From: Acidobacteriaceae bacterium UBA1307
Lineage (GTDB): Bacteria > Acidobacteriota > Terriglobia > Terriglobales > Acidobacteriaceae
Direction of reading: 5' to 3'
NCBI GenBank assembly: GCA_002307235.1
Contig: DBTV01000022.1
Coordinates: 74,425-128,901 of the forward strand
Length of the DNA stretch: 54,477 nucleotides
Part shown: one piece after another, positions 15,402 to 23,815 of the stretch
Numbering within the stretch: position 1 is the first letter of the stretch
Layout of the letters: the number at the start of each line of letters is the position of its first letter
Notes under the pieces: model-generated
Told to the model about the DNA's origin: nothing
Seen by the model: the letters and a program-made list of their open reading frames with translations, nothing else
The model's database searches: none
Program-made: the position numbers and the translations under genes

Positions 15402-15434
15402 GAAAAAGTCTCCGAGTTGAAAATCGTTTTCATC

Positions 15435-15470
15435 GAGGGACTCCGCTTGCCGATGCAAACAGAGTCCCTC
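15435..15470 (-). terminator. Hairpin between ndk and the GH43 gene
   Basis: A 9-bp perfect stem GAGGGACTC/GAGTCCCTC (15435-15443 and 15462-15470) with an 18-nt loop, 16 nt past the ndk stop. There is no U-run, so partial termination or mRNA protection is more likely than a full stop. Confidence 0.4.
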
Positions 15471-15486
15471 TTCGATCGCAAGCAGC

Positions 15487-15903
15487 TTATATCAATTCAT
15501 AGCCCGCGAACCAGTAGCCAAGTTCGAAGGCCGCCGTCTCGGGCGCGTCCGAACCGTGGATGGCGTTTTCCTGCAGCGAGCCGGCGAACTTTTTGCGGAG
15601 GGTGCCCTCGGCGGCATTGGCCGGATTGGTTGCGCCCATCAGCGTGCGCAGGTCGGCGATGGCGTTTTCTTTTTCAAGTGCGAGCAGAACCAGCGGGCCT
15701 GAGGACATGAACTCCGTGAGTTCGCCAAAGAACGGCTTGTCTTTGTGGACCGCGTAAAAACCGGCGGCCTGGGCCTTCGAGATGGACTGCTTGCGCAGCG
15801 AGACGATCTTGAAACCGGCATGGTCGAGCTCGGCCAAAATTGCGCCGGTGTGGCCCTTGCGAACCGCGTCGGGCTTGATGATGCTGAAGGTGCGTTGTGG
15901 CAT
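15487..15903 (-). CDS. ndk: Nucleoside diphosphate kinase
   Basis: 138 residues, standard length. It transfers the terminal phosphate of ATP to other NDPs through a phosphohistidine. RTFSIIKPDAVRKGHTGAI is the N-terminal nucleotide-binding part, and the catalytic residue is His116 in ENAIHGSDAPETA. GGAGGAACC stands in front of the ATG. It is the first gene of a minus-strand run, 44 nt downstream of the DUF347 gene. Confidence 0.97.
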   Translation of the reverse strand: MPQRTFSIIKPDAVRKGHTGAILAELDHAGFKIVSLRKQSISKAQAAGFYAVHKDKPFFGELTEFMSSGPLVLLALEKENAIADLRTLMGATNPANAAEGTLRKKFAGSLQENAIHGSDAPETAAFELGYWFAGYELI

Positions 15904-15947
15904 GTTGGTTCCTCCGGGGAATCAGGATGACCCCATTGTAGAAGCGT

Positions 15948-16724
15948 TTATGCCTGTCGCGCCGCTCGTTGTGGAAAGACGAAGACGCAGGCAATGATGA
16001 GGGCAAGCAGAACGGCCGAGGCCGAGTAACGGCTCAGGGAGAGTCCGCCTTGCGCGAGTGGTTTATCGAGGAAGTCGCCGACCACGGCGCCGAGCGGGCG
16101 CGTGAGAATGAAGGCTGCCCAGAACAGTGCCGTCTTTGACAGTCGCGTCCAGAAGTGGCATGCGGCGACGACGACGAGAAGCCCGCCAAACAGGCCCATG
16201 CCGCCACGATAGCCGAGTCCGGCGTCGTCGGCCGCCCAGTCGCCGAGAGCCGTGCCCAGCGTTTGCGAAAACATGATCGTGATCCAGTAGAAGGCCTCGG
16301 CCCTGGCCGAGACAACAGACTCGGTGGCGACCGATCCGGCGGTGCGATACCAGAGCAGGAGCGAGGTCGCGAGCAGAGCCGCCAGCAGCAGCGTGCCGCC
16401 CGCATAGCCGATGCCGAGCGAGCGGTCGGCGAAGTCGGCCAACGTGGTGCCCACGGTGGTGGTGGCTACAATCGTGGTCCAGTAGAGCGACGGGTGAAAG
16501 CGCTTGGCGCGAATCTGCGCGGTGATGGCGATGAGAAAGATGGCCGCGAAGAGCAACGTGCCGATGAGGTAGCCGAGGTTCATTGACATGGTGACGGCAT
16601 CGCCGCCGGTCTCGCCCAGTGTCGTGCAGAAAATCTTGATGAGCCAGAAGGTGAGCGTGGCCGCGGCGACTTTGCTCGGCGTCGATGCCGCGGAGCCGTG
16701 CCCCGGAGACGGAACAGAGGACAT
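15948..16724 (-). CDS. DUF347 repeat membrane protein
   Basis: 258 residues made of four similar two-helix units. Each carries a variant of 'TLGttlgD...lGlGY': CTTLGETGGDAVTMSMNLGY, TTVGTTLADFADRSLGIGY, QTLGTALGDWAADDAGLGY and RPLGAVVGDFLDKPLAQGG. This is the four-fold DUF347 (COG4705) arrangement of bacterial inner-membrane proteins of unknown role. The repeated buried Gly and Asp residues suggest a pore or ion path, but this is inference. It is divergent from the M13 peptidase gene. Confidence 0.85.
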   Translation of the reverse strand: MSSVPSPGHGSAASTPSKVAAATLTFWLIKIFCTTLGETGGDAVTMSMNLGYLIGTLLFAAIFLIAITAQIRAKRFHPSLYWTTIVATTTVGTTLADFADRSLGIGYAGGTLLLAALLATSLLLWYRTAGSVATESVVSARAEAFYWITIMFSQTLGTALGDWAADDAGLGYRGGMGLFGGLLVVVAACHFWTRLSKTALFWAAFILTRPLGAVVGDFLDKPLAQGGLSLSRYSASAVLLALIIACVFVFPQRAARQA

Positions 16725-16904
16725 GTATTCCTGCTTTCAAAAAAAAGTGACGGACAGGCGGATCGAAGCCCGCTATGAGCTGCAACAACGGATGCGATGT
16801 GCAAAACAGGGGCCCAAAGTTTGTGGTGGAGCCAGGAGGCAACGCTGCTGCCATTGTACCGGCGCGCGGGGAACAATTTTACGCTCTGGAACGTACGTAT
16901 CTGC

Positions 16905-16916
16905 TAGAGTGACGGC
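16905..16916 (+). promoter_or_regulatory. Leaderless-type -10 element for the M13 peptidase gene
   Basis: TAGAGT at 16905-16910 lies exactly 6 nt before the ATG at 16917, and no Shine-Dalgarno sequence is visible. The -35 region shows no clear match. Confidence 0.45.
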
Positions 16917-18980
16917 ATGCTGCATACACGAAACATTTTGACTGCTTCCATGGTCCTGACGCTGGCTTTGGCGACCGCGCCGGCCTTTGCGCAAAGTGCG
17001 GTTGCGCCGGCCGCGACCGAGCTGCGCGTCTTCGATCCCTCCTTGGTGGATACGAAGATCGACCCCTGCGAAAACTTCTACCGCTTCAGTTGCAATGGCT
17101 GGTTCCAGCGCAACCCGCTGCCGGCCGATCAAACCTCGTATGGCCGCTTTACCGAGCTGGCCGAGATCAACCGCAAGCACTTGCGCGAGATTCTCGAACA
17201 GGCCGCCGTTGCAAGCCCTGCGCGCAGCGCGAACGACCAGAAGATCGGTGACGAGTACGCGAGCTGCATGGATACCGAGGCGATCAACGCACGCGGCATC
17301 AAGCCGCTGGAGCCGGAGTTGGCGCGTATCGACGCTCTCAAAAGCGCGAAGCAGTTGCCAGCGCTTCTGGCGCATCTGCATTCGATCGGCGTGAGTGCCT
17401 TCTTCGGCATGGGCTCGGGGCCGGACTACGCCAATGCAAGCCAGATGATTACCTTCTTTGGCGCGAGCGGCCTTGGTTTGCCCGAGCGGGACTATTACAC
17501 GCGCACCGATGCCAAGAGCGTCGAGCAGCGCAAGCAGTACATTGAGCACGTGAAGAAGATCTTTGTGCTGGCCGGTGAGTCGGAGGCGCAGGCTGCCCAG
17601 GATGCGGCGACAGTGATGGCGCTTGAAACCCGTCTGGCCAAGGCCTCGCTCACAGAAACCGAAACGCGCGACCCGCAGAATCTGAACCACCCCACCGAGA
17701 TCGCCAGCCTCGAAAAGTCGCTCTCACACTTCGCGTTGGTCGACTATCTGGCTGCGCTGCATGCGCCTGCTTCGGGCAAGGCCAACAACTCCCAGCCGAA
17801 GTTCCTCGCCGAGTTCAACACCCTGCTTGTCGATACGCCGACCGCGACCTTACGCGTTTATCTGCGCTGGCAATTGCTGCATGCCTTTGCCGGAACCAGC
17901 CTGCCAGAGAGCTTCGACAATGAAAGCTGGAACTTTTACGCACACACGCTCAATGGTGCCGAGAAGCAGCAGGAACGCTGGAAGCGTTGCACCGGCCGCG
18001 TTGATCGCGAGATGGGCGAGGCGCTCGGACAGGCCTTCGTCGCCAAGTATTTTTCGCCTGCCGACAAGCAGCATGCACTCGAGATGACCGAGCGCATCGA
18101 GCAGACCATGGCCAAGGATATCGACAGCCTCGACTGGATGAGCGCCGAGACCAAGGTGAAGGCCAAGGACAAGCTGCACACGGTGATGAACAAGGTCGGC
18201 TATCCCGATAAGTGGCGTGACTACTCGAAGCTCACCATCGAGCGCGGCGACGTGCTCGGCAATGCCCAGCGTGTGGCGCAGTTCGAGACCGCGCGCGATT
18301 TGGCCAAGATCGGCAAGCCGGTCGACAAGACCGAGTGGGGCATGACGCCGCCGACCGTCAACGCCTACTACGATCCGCAGATGAACAACGTCAACTTCCC
18401 GGCCGGTTACTTTCAGCCGCCGTTCTATAGCAGCAAAGAAGACGACGCGGCCAACTACGGCGACATGGGCTCGACCATCGGCCACGAACTGACGCATGGC
18501 TTCGACGACGAGGGGCGCCAGTTCGACAAGGACGGCAATCTGCTGAACTGGTGGACGGCTGAGGACGAGAAGAAGTTCAACGAGCGAGCCTCTTGTGTCG
18601 TCAAGCAGTACGATGCCATCGAGGCCGTTCCCGGCGTGCACCTGAACGGCAAGCTGACGCTCGGCGAAAATCTGGCCGACATCGGCGGCACCTTGCTGGC
18701 CTGGATGGCCTGGATGGATCGCGCCGCCGCTGAGCACGTCGACCTGACCGCGAAGGTTGACGGCTACACCGCCGACCAGCGGTTCTGGATTGCCTATGCC
18801 CAGCAGTGGTGCACGCAGACCCGTCCCGAGCAGTTGCGCAGCCAGGCGCTCACTGATCCTCACGCGCCTGACGAGTATCGCACCAACACCGTGCTGCAAG
18901 ACTTGCCGGACTTTGCCAAGAGCTTTAGCTGCAAGCCAACTGCGGCGATGGTGAGCAAAGATCCCTGCCGGGTCTGGTAA
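16917..18980 (+). CDS. Secreted M13-family zinc metallopeptidase (PepO/neprilysin-like)
   Basis: 687 residues, full length. A signal peptide (about 1-25, ending in APAFA) indicates export. Zinc site: HELTH at 523-527 and Glu584 in GENLADIGG, with Asp588 as the usual helper. NAYYDPQMNNVNFPAGYFQPPFY is the substrate-binding stretch, and the protein ends CRVW, the classic M13 tail. N-terminal M13 motifs (DPCENFYRFSCNGW) are also clear. It would cut small peptides in the periplasm. Its last 56 nt overlap, on the other strand, the end of the convergent glycosyltransferase gene. Confidence 0.96.
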   Translation: MLHTRNILTASMVLTLALATAPAFAQSAVAPAATELRVFDPSLVDTKIDPCENFYRFSCNGWFQRNPLPADQTSYGRFTELAEINRKHLREILEQAAVASPARSANDQKIGDEYASCMDTEAINARGIKPLEPELARIDALKSAKQLPALLAHLHSIGVSAFFGMGSGPDYANASQMITFFGASGLGLPERDYYTRTDAKSVEQRKQYIEHVKKIFVLAGESEAQAAQDAATVMALETRLAKASLTETETRDPQNLNHPTEIASLEKSLSHFALVDYLAALHAPASGKANNSQPKFLAEFNTLLVDTPTATLRVYLRWQLLHAFAGTSLPESFDNESWNFYAHTLNGAEKQQERWKRCTGRVDREMGEALGQAFVAKYFSPADKQHALEMTERIEQTMAKDIDSLDWMSAETKVKAKDKLHTVMNKVGYPDKWRDYSKLTIERGDVLGNAQRVAQFETARDLAKIGKPVDKTEWGMTPPTVNAYYDPQMNNVNFPAGYFQPPFYSSKEDDAANYGDMGSTIGHELTHGFDDEGRQFDKDGNLLNWWTAEDEKKFNERASCVVKQYDAIEAVPGVHLNGKLTLGENLADIGGTLLAWMAWMDRAAAEHVDLTAKVDGYTADQRFWIAYAQQWCTQTRPEQLRSQALTDPHAPDEYRTNTVLQDLPDFAKSFSCKPTAAMVSKDPCRVW

Positions 18981-20184
18981 GGGAAACAAGCGGCGCCGGT
19001 GTTGACGAGCGGGCAAAGAAATCAGCCCTTCGCTCTTCGCCGGCGTCTGCGGTTTCGGCAGCGCGTGCCGTAAAGCGTTCGAGCGCCATCCGTCCCACGG
19101 TCTCGAGAGAATAGTCGCGGCGAATCTCTGCCGCGGCCGTGACCGCGCTAGCCTTGGCCTCGGCGTAATGATCGTAGACCTCGCGCAGTTTCACCGCGGC
19201 ATCCTCCAGGCTCGGATCGGCCCAGGTCATCGACTGATCGAAGGCAAAGCGGATGGTGTGGATCTGCTGGTTGGCGCGCGTTGGCCTGTAGTCGACCAGC
19301 CGGTGATGGCGCGGATCGAGAAAGTCGAGCGGGCCTGAGTAATTGGTCGAAACCGTTGGAATGCCGAGCGAGGCCGCATCAAAGAGTGGATAGCACCAGC
19401 CCTCGCCGCGATGCAGTGAAACGTAGCAGTCCGTGCGGCGCATCAACGAGGCCAAGCAATCATCGGGCCAATAATAAGGAAAGATGCGAATGCGCGATTG
19501 GGCCTTGACCGGGTCCGGCGCGCCCGAGCGGGCGATGGCGCGGGCGATCAGCAGCCGGGCATTGGCCTCGCTCTGAAAGGCAAATGAGGTCTTGATCAGC
19601 AGGATCGCATCGTCTTCGCGCGGAAAGGCGCGCAGAAAGGCCTCGACGACACCCTCCAGATTCTTGCGCTCCTGCCATGTGCCAATGCAACTGGCCACGA
19701 AGCTGCCCGCGGGAATATTCATCTCGCGGTCAAACTCTTCGCGGTTGTAGCGGGGGGCTGGCAGCGCATCGACCGGATGCGGCAGCCGGAAGACTGGCAC
19801 ACTCAGTTGCTGGCGAAAAAACTCTTCATTATAACGGCTGGGAACCCAGACCTCGCCGACCCGGTTGAGCGCGTCGACGTAGACCTGCGGCAGCGACTCC
19901 GTCTCCCAGGTGGTCATGACGCTGAGTCGGGGAAATCTGCGGTTGAGCCGCATGACGTGATTTGGCTCGGTATGCCACAGATGCAGATCAGGGGCGCCGT
20001 AGCCTGTCAGACGGCGGTCAATGATCGGATCTTCCAGCTTGCGATGCGGATAGGTATCGAGGCTGACGGTGCAGAAGCTGACATTGGCCGCGTCCATCGC
20101 ATGCACATAGGCGCGCGCGGCCGTGCCGTAGCCGGTGCGGGCAAAGACAAAACTGTAAAACGCAATATGCGGGAAGCCTTGCAT
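18925..20184 (-). CDS. Glycosyltransferase family 4-like protein
   Basis: 419 residues from the ATG at 20184 (MQGFPHIAFYS); the 22-codon upstream extension is not conserved in kind. GT-B fold: an N-terminal domain with FARTGYGTAARAY, a middle EVWVPSRYNEEFF, then the C-terminal GT4 signature ASCIGTWQERKNLEGVVEAF and SLHRGEGWCYPLFDAASLGIPTVST, where the acidic residue of EGW/LFDA binds the sugar nucleotide. Acceptor and donor unknown. Its 3' end overlaps the convergent M13 gene by 56 nt, so the last ~19 residues are antisense to the conserved M13 C-terminus. A small ORF lies 20 nt upstream. Confidence 0.88.
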   Translation of the reverse strand: MQGFPHIAFYSFVFARTGYGTAARAYVHAMDAANVSFCTVSLDTYPHRKLEDPIIDRRLTGYGAPDLHLWHTEPNHVMRLNRRFPRLSVMTTWETESLPQVYVDALNRVGEVWVPSRYNEEFFRQQLSVPVFRLPHPVDALPAPRYNREEFDREMNIPAGSFVASCIGTWQERKNLEGVVEAFLRAFPREDDAILLIKTSFAFQSEANARLLIARAIARSGAPDPVKAQSRIRIFPYYWPDDCLASLMRRTDCYVSLHRGEGWCYPLFDAASLGIPTVSTNYSGPLDFLDPRHHRLVDYRPTRANQQIHTIRFAFDQSMTWADPSLEDAAVKLREVYDHYAEAKASAVTAAAEIRRDYSLETVGRMALERFTARAAETADAGEERRADFFARSSTPAPLVSLTRPGRDLCSPSPQLACS

Positions 20185-20204
20185 CGTTCGAGTCTTCTTT
20201 CCTG

Positions 20205-20504
20205 CTAACAAGGTCTGGACGGGTAGTAGTGCAGCGTGCCGAAGACACAATGGTCAGGATGCGCGCCAGCACGTTCAATTTGCCGGACCAACTCGTCATC
20301 GACAGCGATGCAATGCGCGACCCGTTTGCAACCGTAGACGCTTAGAATTGACCAATGTCTCTGCTCGAAGTCGGAGGCGAGATGGGTTTTGTACTCCATG
20401 GGGTTGCTGGCCCAGGCAACAACGTTCGTGCAACATTTGGTGTTGCCGCCCACAGAAGGTGGCGTCAAGAGATGGACGTGCGCAATCCACATTTCTTTCA
20501 TCAT
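20205..20504 (-). CDS. Small hypothetical protein upstream of the glycosyltransferase
   Basis: 99 residues from an ATG at 20504; ATGs at 20501 and 20492 and a GTG at 20534 are other possible starts. Not recognised. The sequence is compact and balanced, with MWIAHVHLLTPP, CCTNVVAWASNPMEYKTHLASDFEQRHWSIL and IAVDDELVRQIERAGAHPDHCVFGTLHYYPSRP, which reads like a real folded protein rather than a shadow frame. It has no good ribosome site but is co-directional with the glycosyltransferase and 20 nt upstream of it. GC content is lower than its neighbours. Confidence 0.45.
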   Translation of the reverse strand: MMKEMWIAHVHLLTPPSVGGNTKCCTNVVAWASNPMEYKTHLASDFEQRHWSILSVYGCKRVAHCIAVDDELVRQIERAGAHPDHCVFGTLHYYPSRPC

Positions 20505-20625
20505 GCTTGATTTGTGCAACTTGTATGCCAGCACCGGCGCGGGTTCTTTGGTGATTTTTTACGCCAATCGGCCCAAAAAGGGCATGGACGGGCTTTGCGC
20601 GTCTCCATGGTTGGCGCAGGCACAG

Positions 20626-20655
20626 ACAAGCTCCGCTTTCGTTCGCGGGGCTTGT
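20626..20655 (-). terminator. Hairpin downstream of sucD
   Basis: ACAAGCTCCGC (20626-20636) pairs with GCGGGGCTTGT (20645-20655), an 11-bp stem with one G-T pair, 28 nt past the sucD stop. No U-run follows, so its activity is uncertain. Confidence 0.45.
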
Positions 20656-20683
20656 CCTTTCATTGAAAAACTTCATGAAAAAA

Positions 20684-21559
20684 TTATGCGCGACCCAGCG
20701 CCTCGGCGACCGCCGCGCCCATCTCCGCCGGTGAAACGACGACGCGAATTCCTGCCTCTTCCATGGCGCGCATCTTGTCGGCCGCCGTACCTTGGCCTCC
20801 GCTAATAATCGCTCCGGCGTGGCCCATGCGACGGCCCGGCGGCGCGGTCTGCCCGGCGATGAAGCCGATGACAGGCTTGCGCACGTGCTCTTTCACATAC
20901 GCTGCCGCGGCCTCCTCATTGGTGCCGCCGATCTCGCCGATCATCACAATCGCCTCGGTCTCCGGGTCCTCGTTGAGCAGCCGCAGCGCGTCGATGTGCG
21001 TGGTGCCGACAATCGGATCGCCGCCGATGCCGATCGCCGTCGACTGGCCGATGTCCCGCTGGGTGAGCTGGTGCACGGCCTCATAGGTGAGCGTGCCCGA
21101 GCGCGAGACGATGCCAACCAAACCTTCCTTGTGAATGCGGCCCGGCATGATGCCGATCTTGGCCTTGCCCGGCGAGATTACGCCCGGACAGTTCGGCCCG
21201 ATCAGCCGCGAACGCGATCCCCGGATCTTTGACCAGACCTTGACCATGTCGAGGGTCGGAATCCCCTCGGTGATGCAGACGATCAGCGCGATTCCGGCAT
21301 CCTCGGCCTCGAGAATCGCATCGGCCGCAAACGGCGGTGGCACGAAGATCATGGTCGCGTTGGCGCTGGTTTTCTTCACGGCCTCGGCGACGGTGTTGAA
21401 GACGGGCCAGCCCTCATGTACGGTGCCGCCCTTGCCCGGCGTCACGCCGCCCACCACGTTGGTGCCGTATGCGGCGCAGCCATGCGCGTGGAAGCTGCCC
21501 TCTTTGCCGGTGATGCCCTGCACTATAAGCCGCGTATTTTTGTCGACAAGCACGGACAT
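20684..21559 (-). CDS. sucD: Succinyl-CoA ligase, alpha subunit
   Basis: 291 residues. With SucC it converts succinyl-CoA to succinate while making ATP or GTP in the citric acid cycle. CoA-binding part: VQGITGKEGSFHA and the GGVTPGKGG loop. The phospho-accepting His is His247 in GRRMGHAGAI. IGPNCPGVISP, GIVSRSGTLTYE and GIGGDPIVG are also present. AAGGAG precedes the ATG. It is separated from sucC by 157 nt, of which most is a tandem repeat, unusual for a pair normally packed tightly. Confidence 0.97.
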   Translation of the reverse strand: MSVLVDKNTRLIVQGITGKEGSFHAHGCAAYGTNVVGGVTPGKGGTVHEGWPVFNTVAEAVKKTSANATMIFVPPPFAADAILEAEDAGIALIVCITEGIPTLDMVKVWSKIRGSRSRLIGPNCPGVISPGKAKIGIMPGRIHKEGLVGIVSRSGTLTYEAVHQLTQRDIGQSTAIGIGGDPIVGTTHIDALRLLNEDPETEAIVMIGEIGGTNEEAAAAYVKEHVRKPVIGFIAGQTAPPGRRMGHAGAIISGGQGTAADKMRAMEEAGIRVVVSPAEMGAAVAEALGRA

Positions 21560-21582
21560 ACGATTGCTCCTTGCTAGAAGCT

Positions 21583-21720
21583 GGCTATTCGCGGTTAGCG
21601 GTTAGCCGTTAGCCGTTAGCTCCTAGCTTTTTTTAGTCCCTAGTCCCTAGTCCCTAGTCCCTAGTCCCTAGTCCCTAGTCCCTAGTCCCTAGTCCCTAGT
21701 CCCTAGTCCCTAGTCCCTAG
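21583..21720. repeat. Perfect (TAGTCCC)x12 tandem array with adjacent TTAGC units, inside sucCD
   Basis: Twelve perfect 7-bp units TAGTCCC occupy 21634-21717 and a further TAG follows to 21720. The sucC stop codon (minus-strand TAG, 21717-21719) is supplied by the array edge. At 21593-21625 there are units of GTTAGC with one or two changes (GGTTAGC, CGTTAGC, CTAGC). Seven-bp perfect repeats of this length are prone to change copy number. Confidence 0.95.
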
Positions 21721-22889
21721 TGAGTCGCTGCCGCCACTGCCAGCGCCGCCGCCTCCTGCATCGTGGCTCCGACCTGAAAGTTCAGTCCTGACTCGGCCAG
21801 AATCTTGCGGCCCTCTTCGACGTTGGTGCCTTCGAGCCGCAGCACGATGGGCGTCTTCACCGCGAGCTTGCGCGCGGCGGCCACCACGCCGGTTGCCAGC
21901 CGGTCAACGCGCAGAATGCCGCCGAAGATGTTGATGAAGATGGCGCGGACGTTTTTGTCCATCAGCAGAATCGCGAAGGCTTGTTCGATCTGTTCTTGCG
22001 ATGCGCCGCCGCCCACGTCGAGAAAGTTCGCCGGTCGCCCGCCCGCGTACTGGATGATGTCCATCGTCGCCATGGCGAGTCCCGCGCCGTTGACCATGCA
22101 GGCAATCGAGCCGTCGAGCCGGATGTAGTTGAGCGCGTGCCGCGAGGCCTCGACCTCGAGCGGGTCCTCTTCTTCGAGATCGCGCAGTTCGCGGATCGCC
22201 GGGTGGCGGAAGAGCGCATTGTCGTCGAAGTTGATTTTGGCGTCGAGCGCCATAAGCTTGCCGTCTTTGGTCGTGATGAAGGGATTGATCTCGATCAGTG
22301 AGGCGTCGGTTTCAATGAATGCCTTGTAGAGCGCCTGAAAGAAGGCGGTGGCCGGTGCGATCTGTTCGGGGGCGAGGCCCAGCGCGAAGCCCAGTTTGCG
22401 CGCCTGCCATGCGCCCAATCCGATGGCCGGATCAATGGTCTCTTTATAGATCGCCTCGGGCGTTGCGGCCGCGACCTCTTCAATCTCCATGCCGCCCGAG
22501 CGCGAGGCCATAAAGACCAGCCGCCCCGTGGCGCGGTCAAGCACAATGCCCAGATACAGTTCGCGGTCAATCGCGGCGGTCTCTTCGAGCAGCAGCCGGC
22601 GCACCTTCTGGCCCTCGGGCCCGGTCTGGTGCGTCACCAACTGCATGCCGAGAATCTTCTGCGCGTGCGTTTCGGCCTCGGCGAGGGTATGGGCGATTTT
22701 GACGCCGCCGCCCTTGCCGCGCCCGCCGGCGTGAATCTGGGCTTTGACGGCGATACCCACAGCTCCCGCGTCCAACAGTGCGCGGGCGGCCGAGGAAGCG
22801 CCCTCGTGCGTCGAAGCCACGGCGCCGCGTGGCACGGTGACGCCGTAACGGGCCAGAATCTCTTTGGCCTGGTACTCGTGGATCTTCAT
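21717..22889 (-). CDS. sucC: Succinyl-CoA ligase, beta subunit
   Basis: 390 residues, full length. N-terminal ATP-grasp domain: MKIHEYQAKEILARYGVTVP, IKAQIHAGGRGKGGG-type element (VKAQIHAGGRGKGGGVK), EINPF and DAKINFDDNALFR. C-terminal domain with GLAMATMDIIQYAGG, NFLDVGGGAS, FINIFGGILR and VLRLEGTN. Forms the enzyme with SucD downstream. The C-terminus is complete (EAAALAVAAATH) and its stop codon is part of the heptad array, so changes in the array would not alter the protein but change the distance to sucD. Confidence 0.97.
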   Translation of the reverse strand: MKIHEYQAKEILARYGVTVPRGAVASTHEGASSAARALLDAGAVGIAVKAQIHAGGRGKGGGVKIAHTLAEAETHAQKILGMQLVTHQTGPEGQKVRRLLLEETAAIDRELYLGIVLDRATGRLVFMASRSGGMEIEEVAAATPEAIYKETIDPAIGLGAWQARKLGFALGLAPEQIAPATAFFQALYKAFIETDASLIEINPFITTKDGKLMALDAKINFDDNALFRHPAIRELRDLEEEDPLEVEASRHALNYIRLDGSIACMVNGAGLAMATMDIIQYAGGRPANFLDVGGGASQEQIEQAFAILLMDKNVRAIFINIFGGILRVDRLATGVVAAARKLAVKTPIVLRLEGTNVEEGRKILAESGLNFQVGATMQEAAALAVAAATH

Positions 22890-22998
22890 GGCGGGGCTAC
22901 CCCCTTGCGGCCCGGGAAGCGTGAACTCGCCTTTTTGGTGCCAACGAGTCCGCAGCCGCGGTACAGGAAATACTACCGTGGCCCGCGCGCGACGTGCA

Positions 22999-23048
22999 CG
23001 AAAAAAGTGCCGCTCCGGCGCAAAAGGTCACGCGCGGCGGCGGCACTT
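22999..23048 (-). terminator. Intrinsic terminator between the EamA-like gene and sucC
   Basis: On the minus strand a 9-bp stem (23040-23048 with 23005-23013) is followed by a run of six T residues (the AAAAAA at 23001-23006 on the plus strand). It lies 125 nt past the EamA-like gene stop and would separate that gene from sucC. Confidence 0.65.
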
Positions 23049-23173
23049 CCCAAAACGATGTAGCCAGAGCATCTCTGCTGTAACGTGGCGAAAGTATTGC
23101 CAGGTTGCCGCTCCCTGTTCGCCGCGTCAACGAAGCAGCATCAACGCGCTCTCTCCCTTCAGGAGAGAGGTTC

Positions 23174-23620
23174 CTATCCGCGTTGCGTCTCGCTCAGCGA
23201 GTACAAAATCACCGAAACCAGCGCCAGCACAATCGAGGCGATGCGCAGCCCGTTGATCGGCTCCTTGAGCCAGAGAATGCCGATGATCACCGAGGTTGTC
23301 AGAATCGACAGCACCGCGTAGAGGATGTAGGGGGAGACGCCAAAACGCGAATACATCAGATAAAACCCGATGTAAACCAGAAAAAGCCCAAAGCCGCCCA
23401 GCAGCAGGTTCTTTCCCTGGGTCGCGACCAGCTCGGCCAGATGCAGTTGGCCGGTCATCGGCGCCACACAGCAGAGCAGCGCCACGGCGACGATCACCGA
23501 GCTGGCGGTCATGGCAATGCCATTGTGGGCACCGGCGGCGCGGCGTTGCGCCAGGGCAAAGATTGCATTTCCTACAGCGGCGGTCAGGGCAAAAAGCAGA
23601 GGGAGAACGATCTTCATCAT
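23174..23620 (-). CDS. Small EamA-like membrane protein (half-size drug/metabolite transporter)
   Basis: 148 residues with five hydrophobic segments and almost no loops. The C-terminal part (YILYAVLSILTTSVIIGILWLKEPINGLRIASIVLALVSVILY) is the end of an EamA unit, including the conserved 'kEpi....iaG..li..gv' pattern. Usual EamA transporters have ten helices in two units; this has one, so it would have to act as a dimer. Substrate unknown. The ATG at 23620 or the next codon 23617 could be used. Divergent from trpD. Confidence 0.8.
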   Translation of the reverse strand: MMKIVLPLLFALTAAVGNAIFALAQRRAAGAHNGIAMTASSVIVAVALLCCVAPMTGQLHLAELVATQGKNLLLGGFGLFLVYIGFYLMYSRFGVSPYILYAVLSILTTSVIIGILWLKEPINGLRIASIVLALVSVILYSLSETQRG

Positions 23621-23630
23621 CTCCTTTATG

Positions 23631-23746
23631 CTAGAGCATTTTCGGAATACCCGTAGACTTTTTCAGCGGCATGCGCGGTGGCTTTTTCCTGAGAAAAAAG
23701 CCACTTAACCTCTCGCTTTCGGCCTAGAGCCATTCCCAAAATGCTC
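23631..23746. repeat. MITE-like inverted-repeat element with central hairpin
   Basis: Inverted ends GAGCATTTTCGGAAT (23634-23648) and ATTCCCAAAATGCTC (23732-23746) match at 14 of 15 positions. In the middle GTGGCTTTTT (23678-23687) pairs with AAAAAGCCAC (23695-23704). CTAGAGC is found at both sides (23631 and 23724). About 115 bp, non-coding, in the divergent EamA/trpD spacer. Only one copy is in this window. Confidence 0.6.
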
Positions 23747-23815
23747 AATGCCGCTGTGCGGCGCTGTGCGTTTGTGGCCTTCGCGGAGGCGCGCAAACCC
23801 GTTACCATAAAAATT

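Noticed and set aside
21634..21720. CRISPR-like regular array
   Set aside because: Units are 7 bp and directly joined without spacers; it is a simple tandem repeat.
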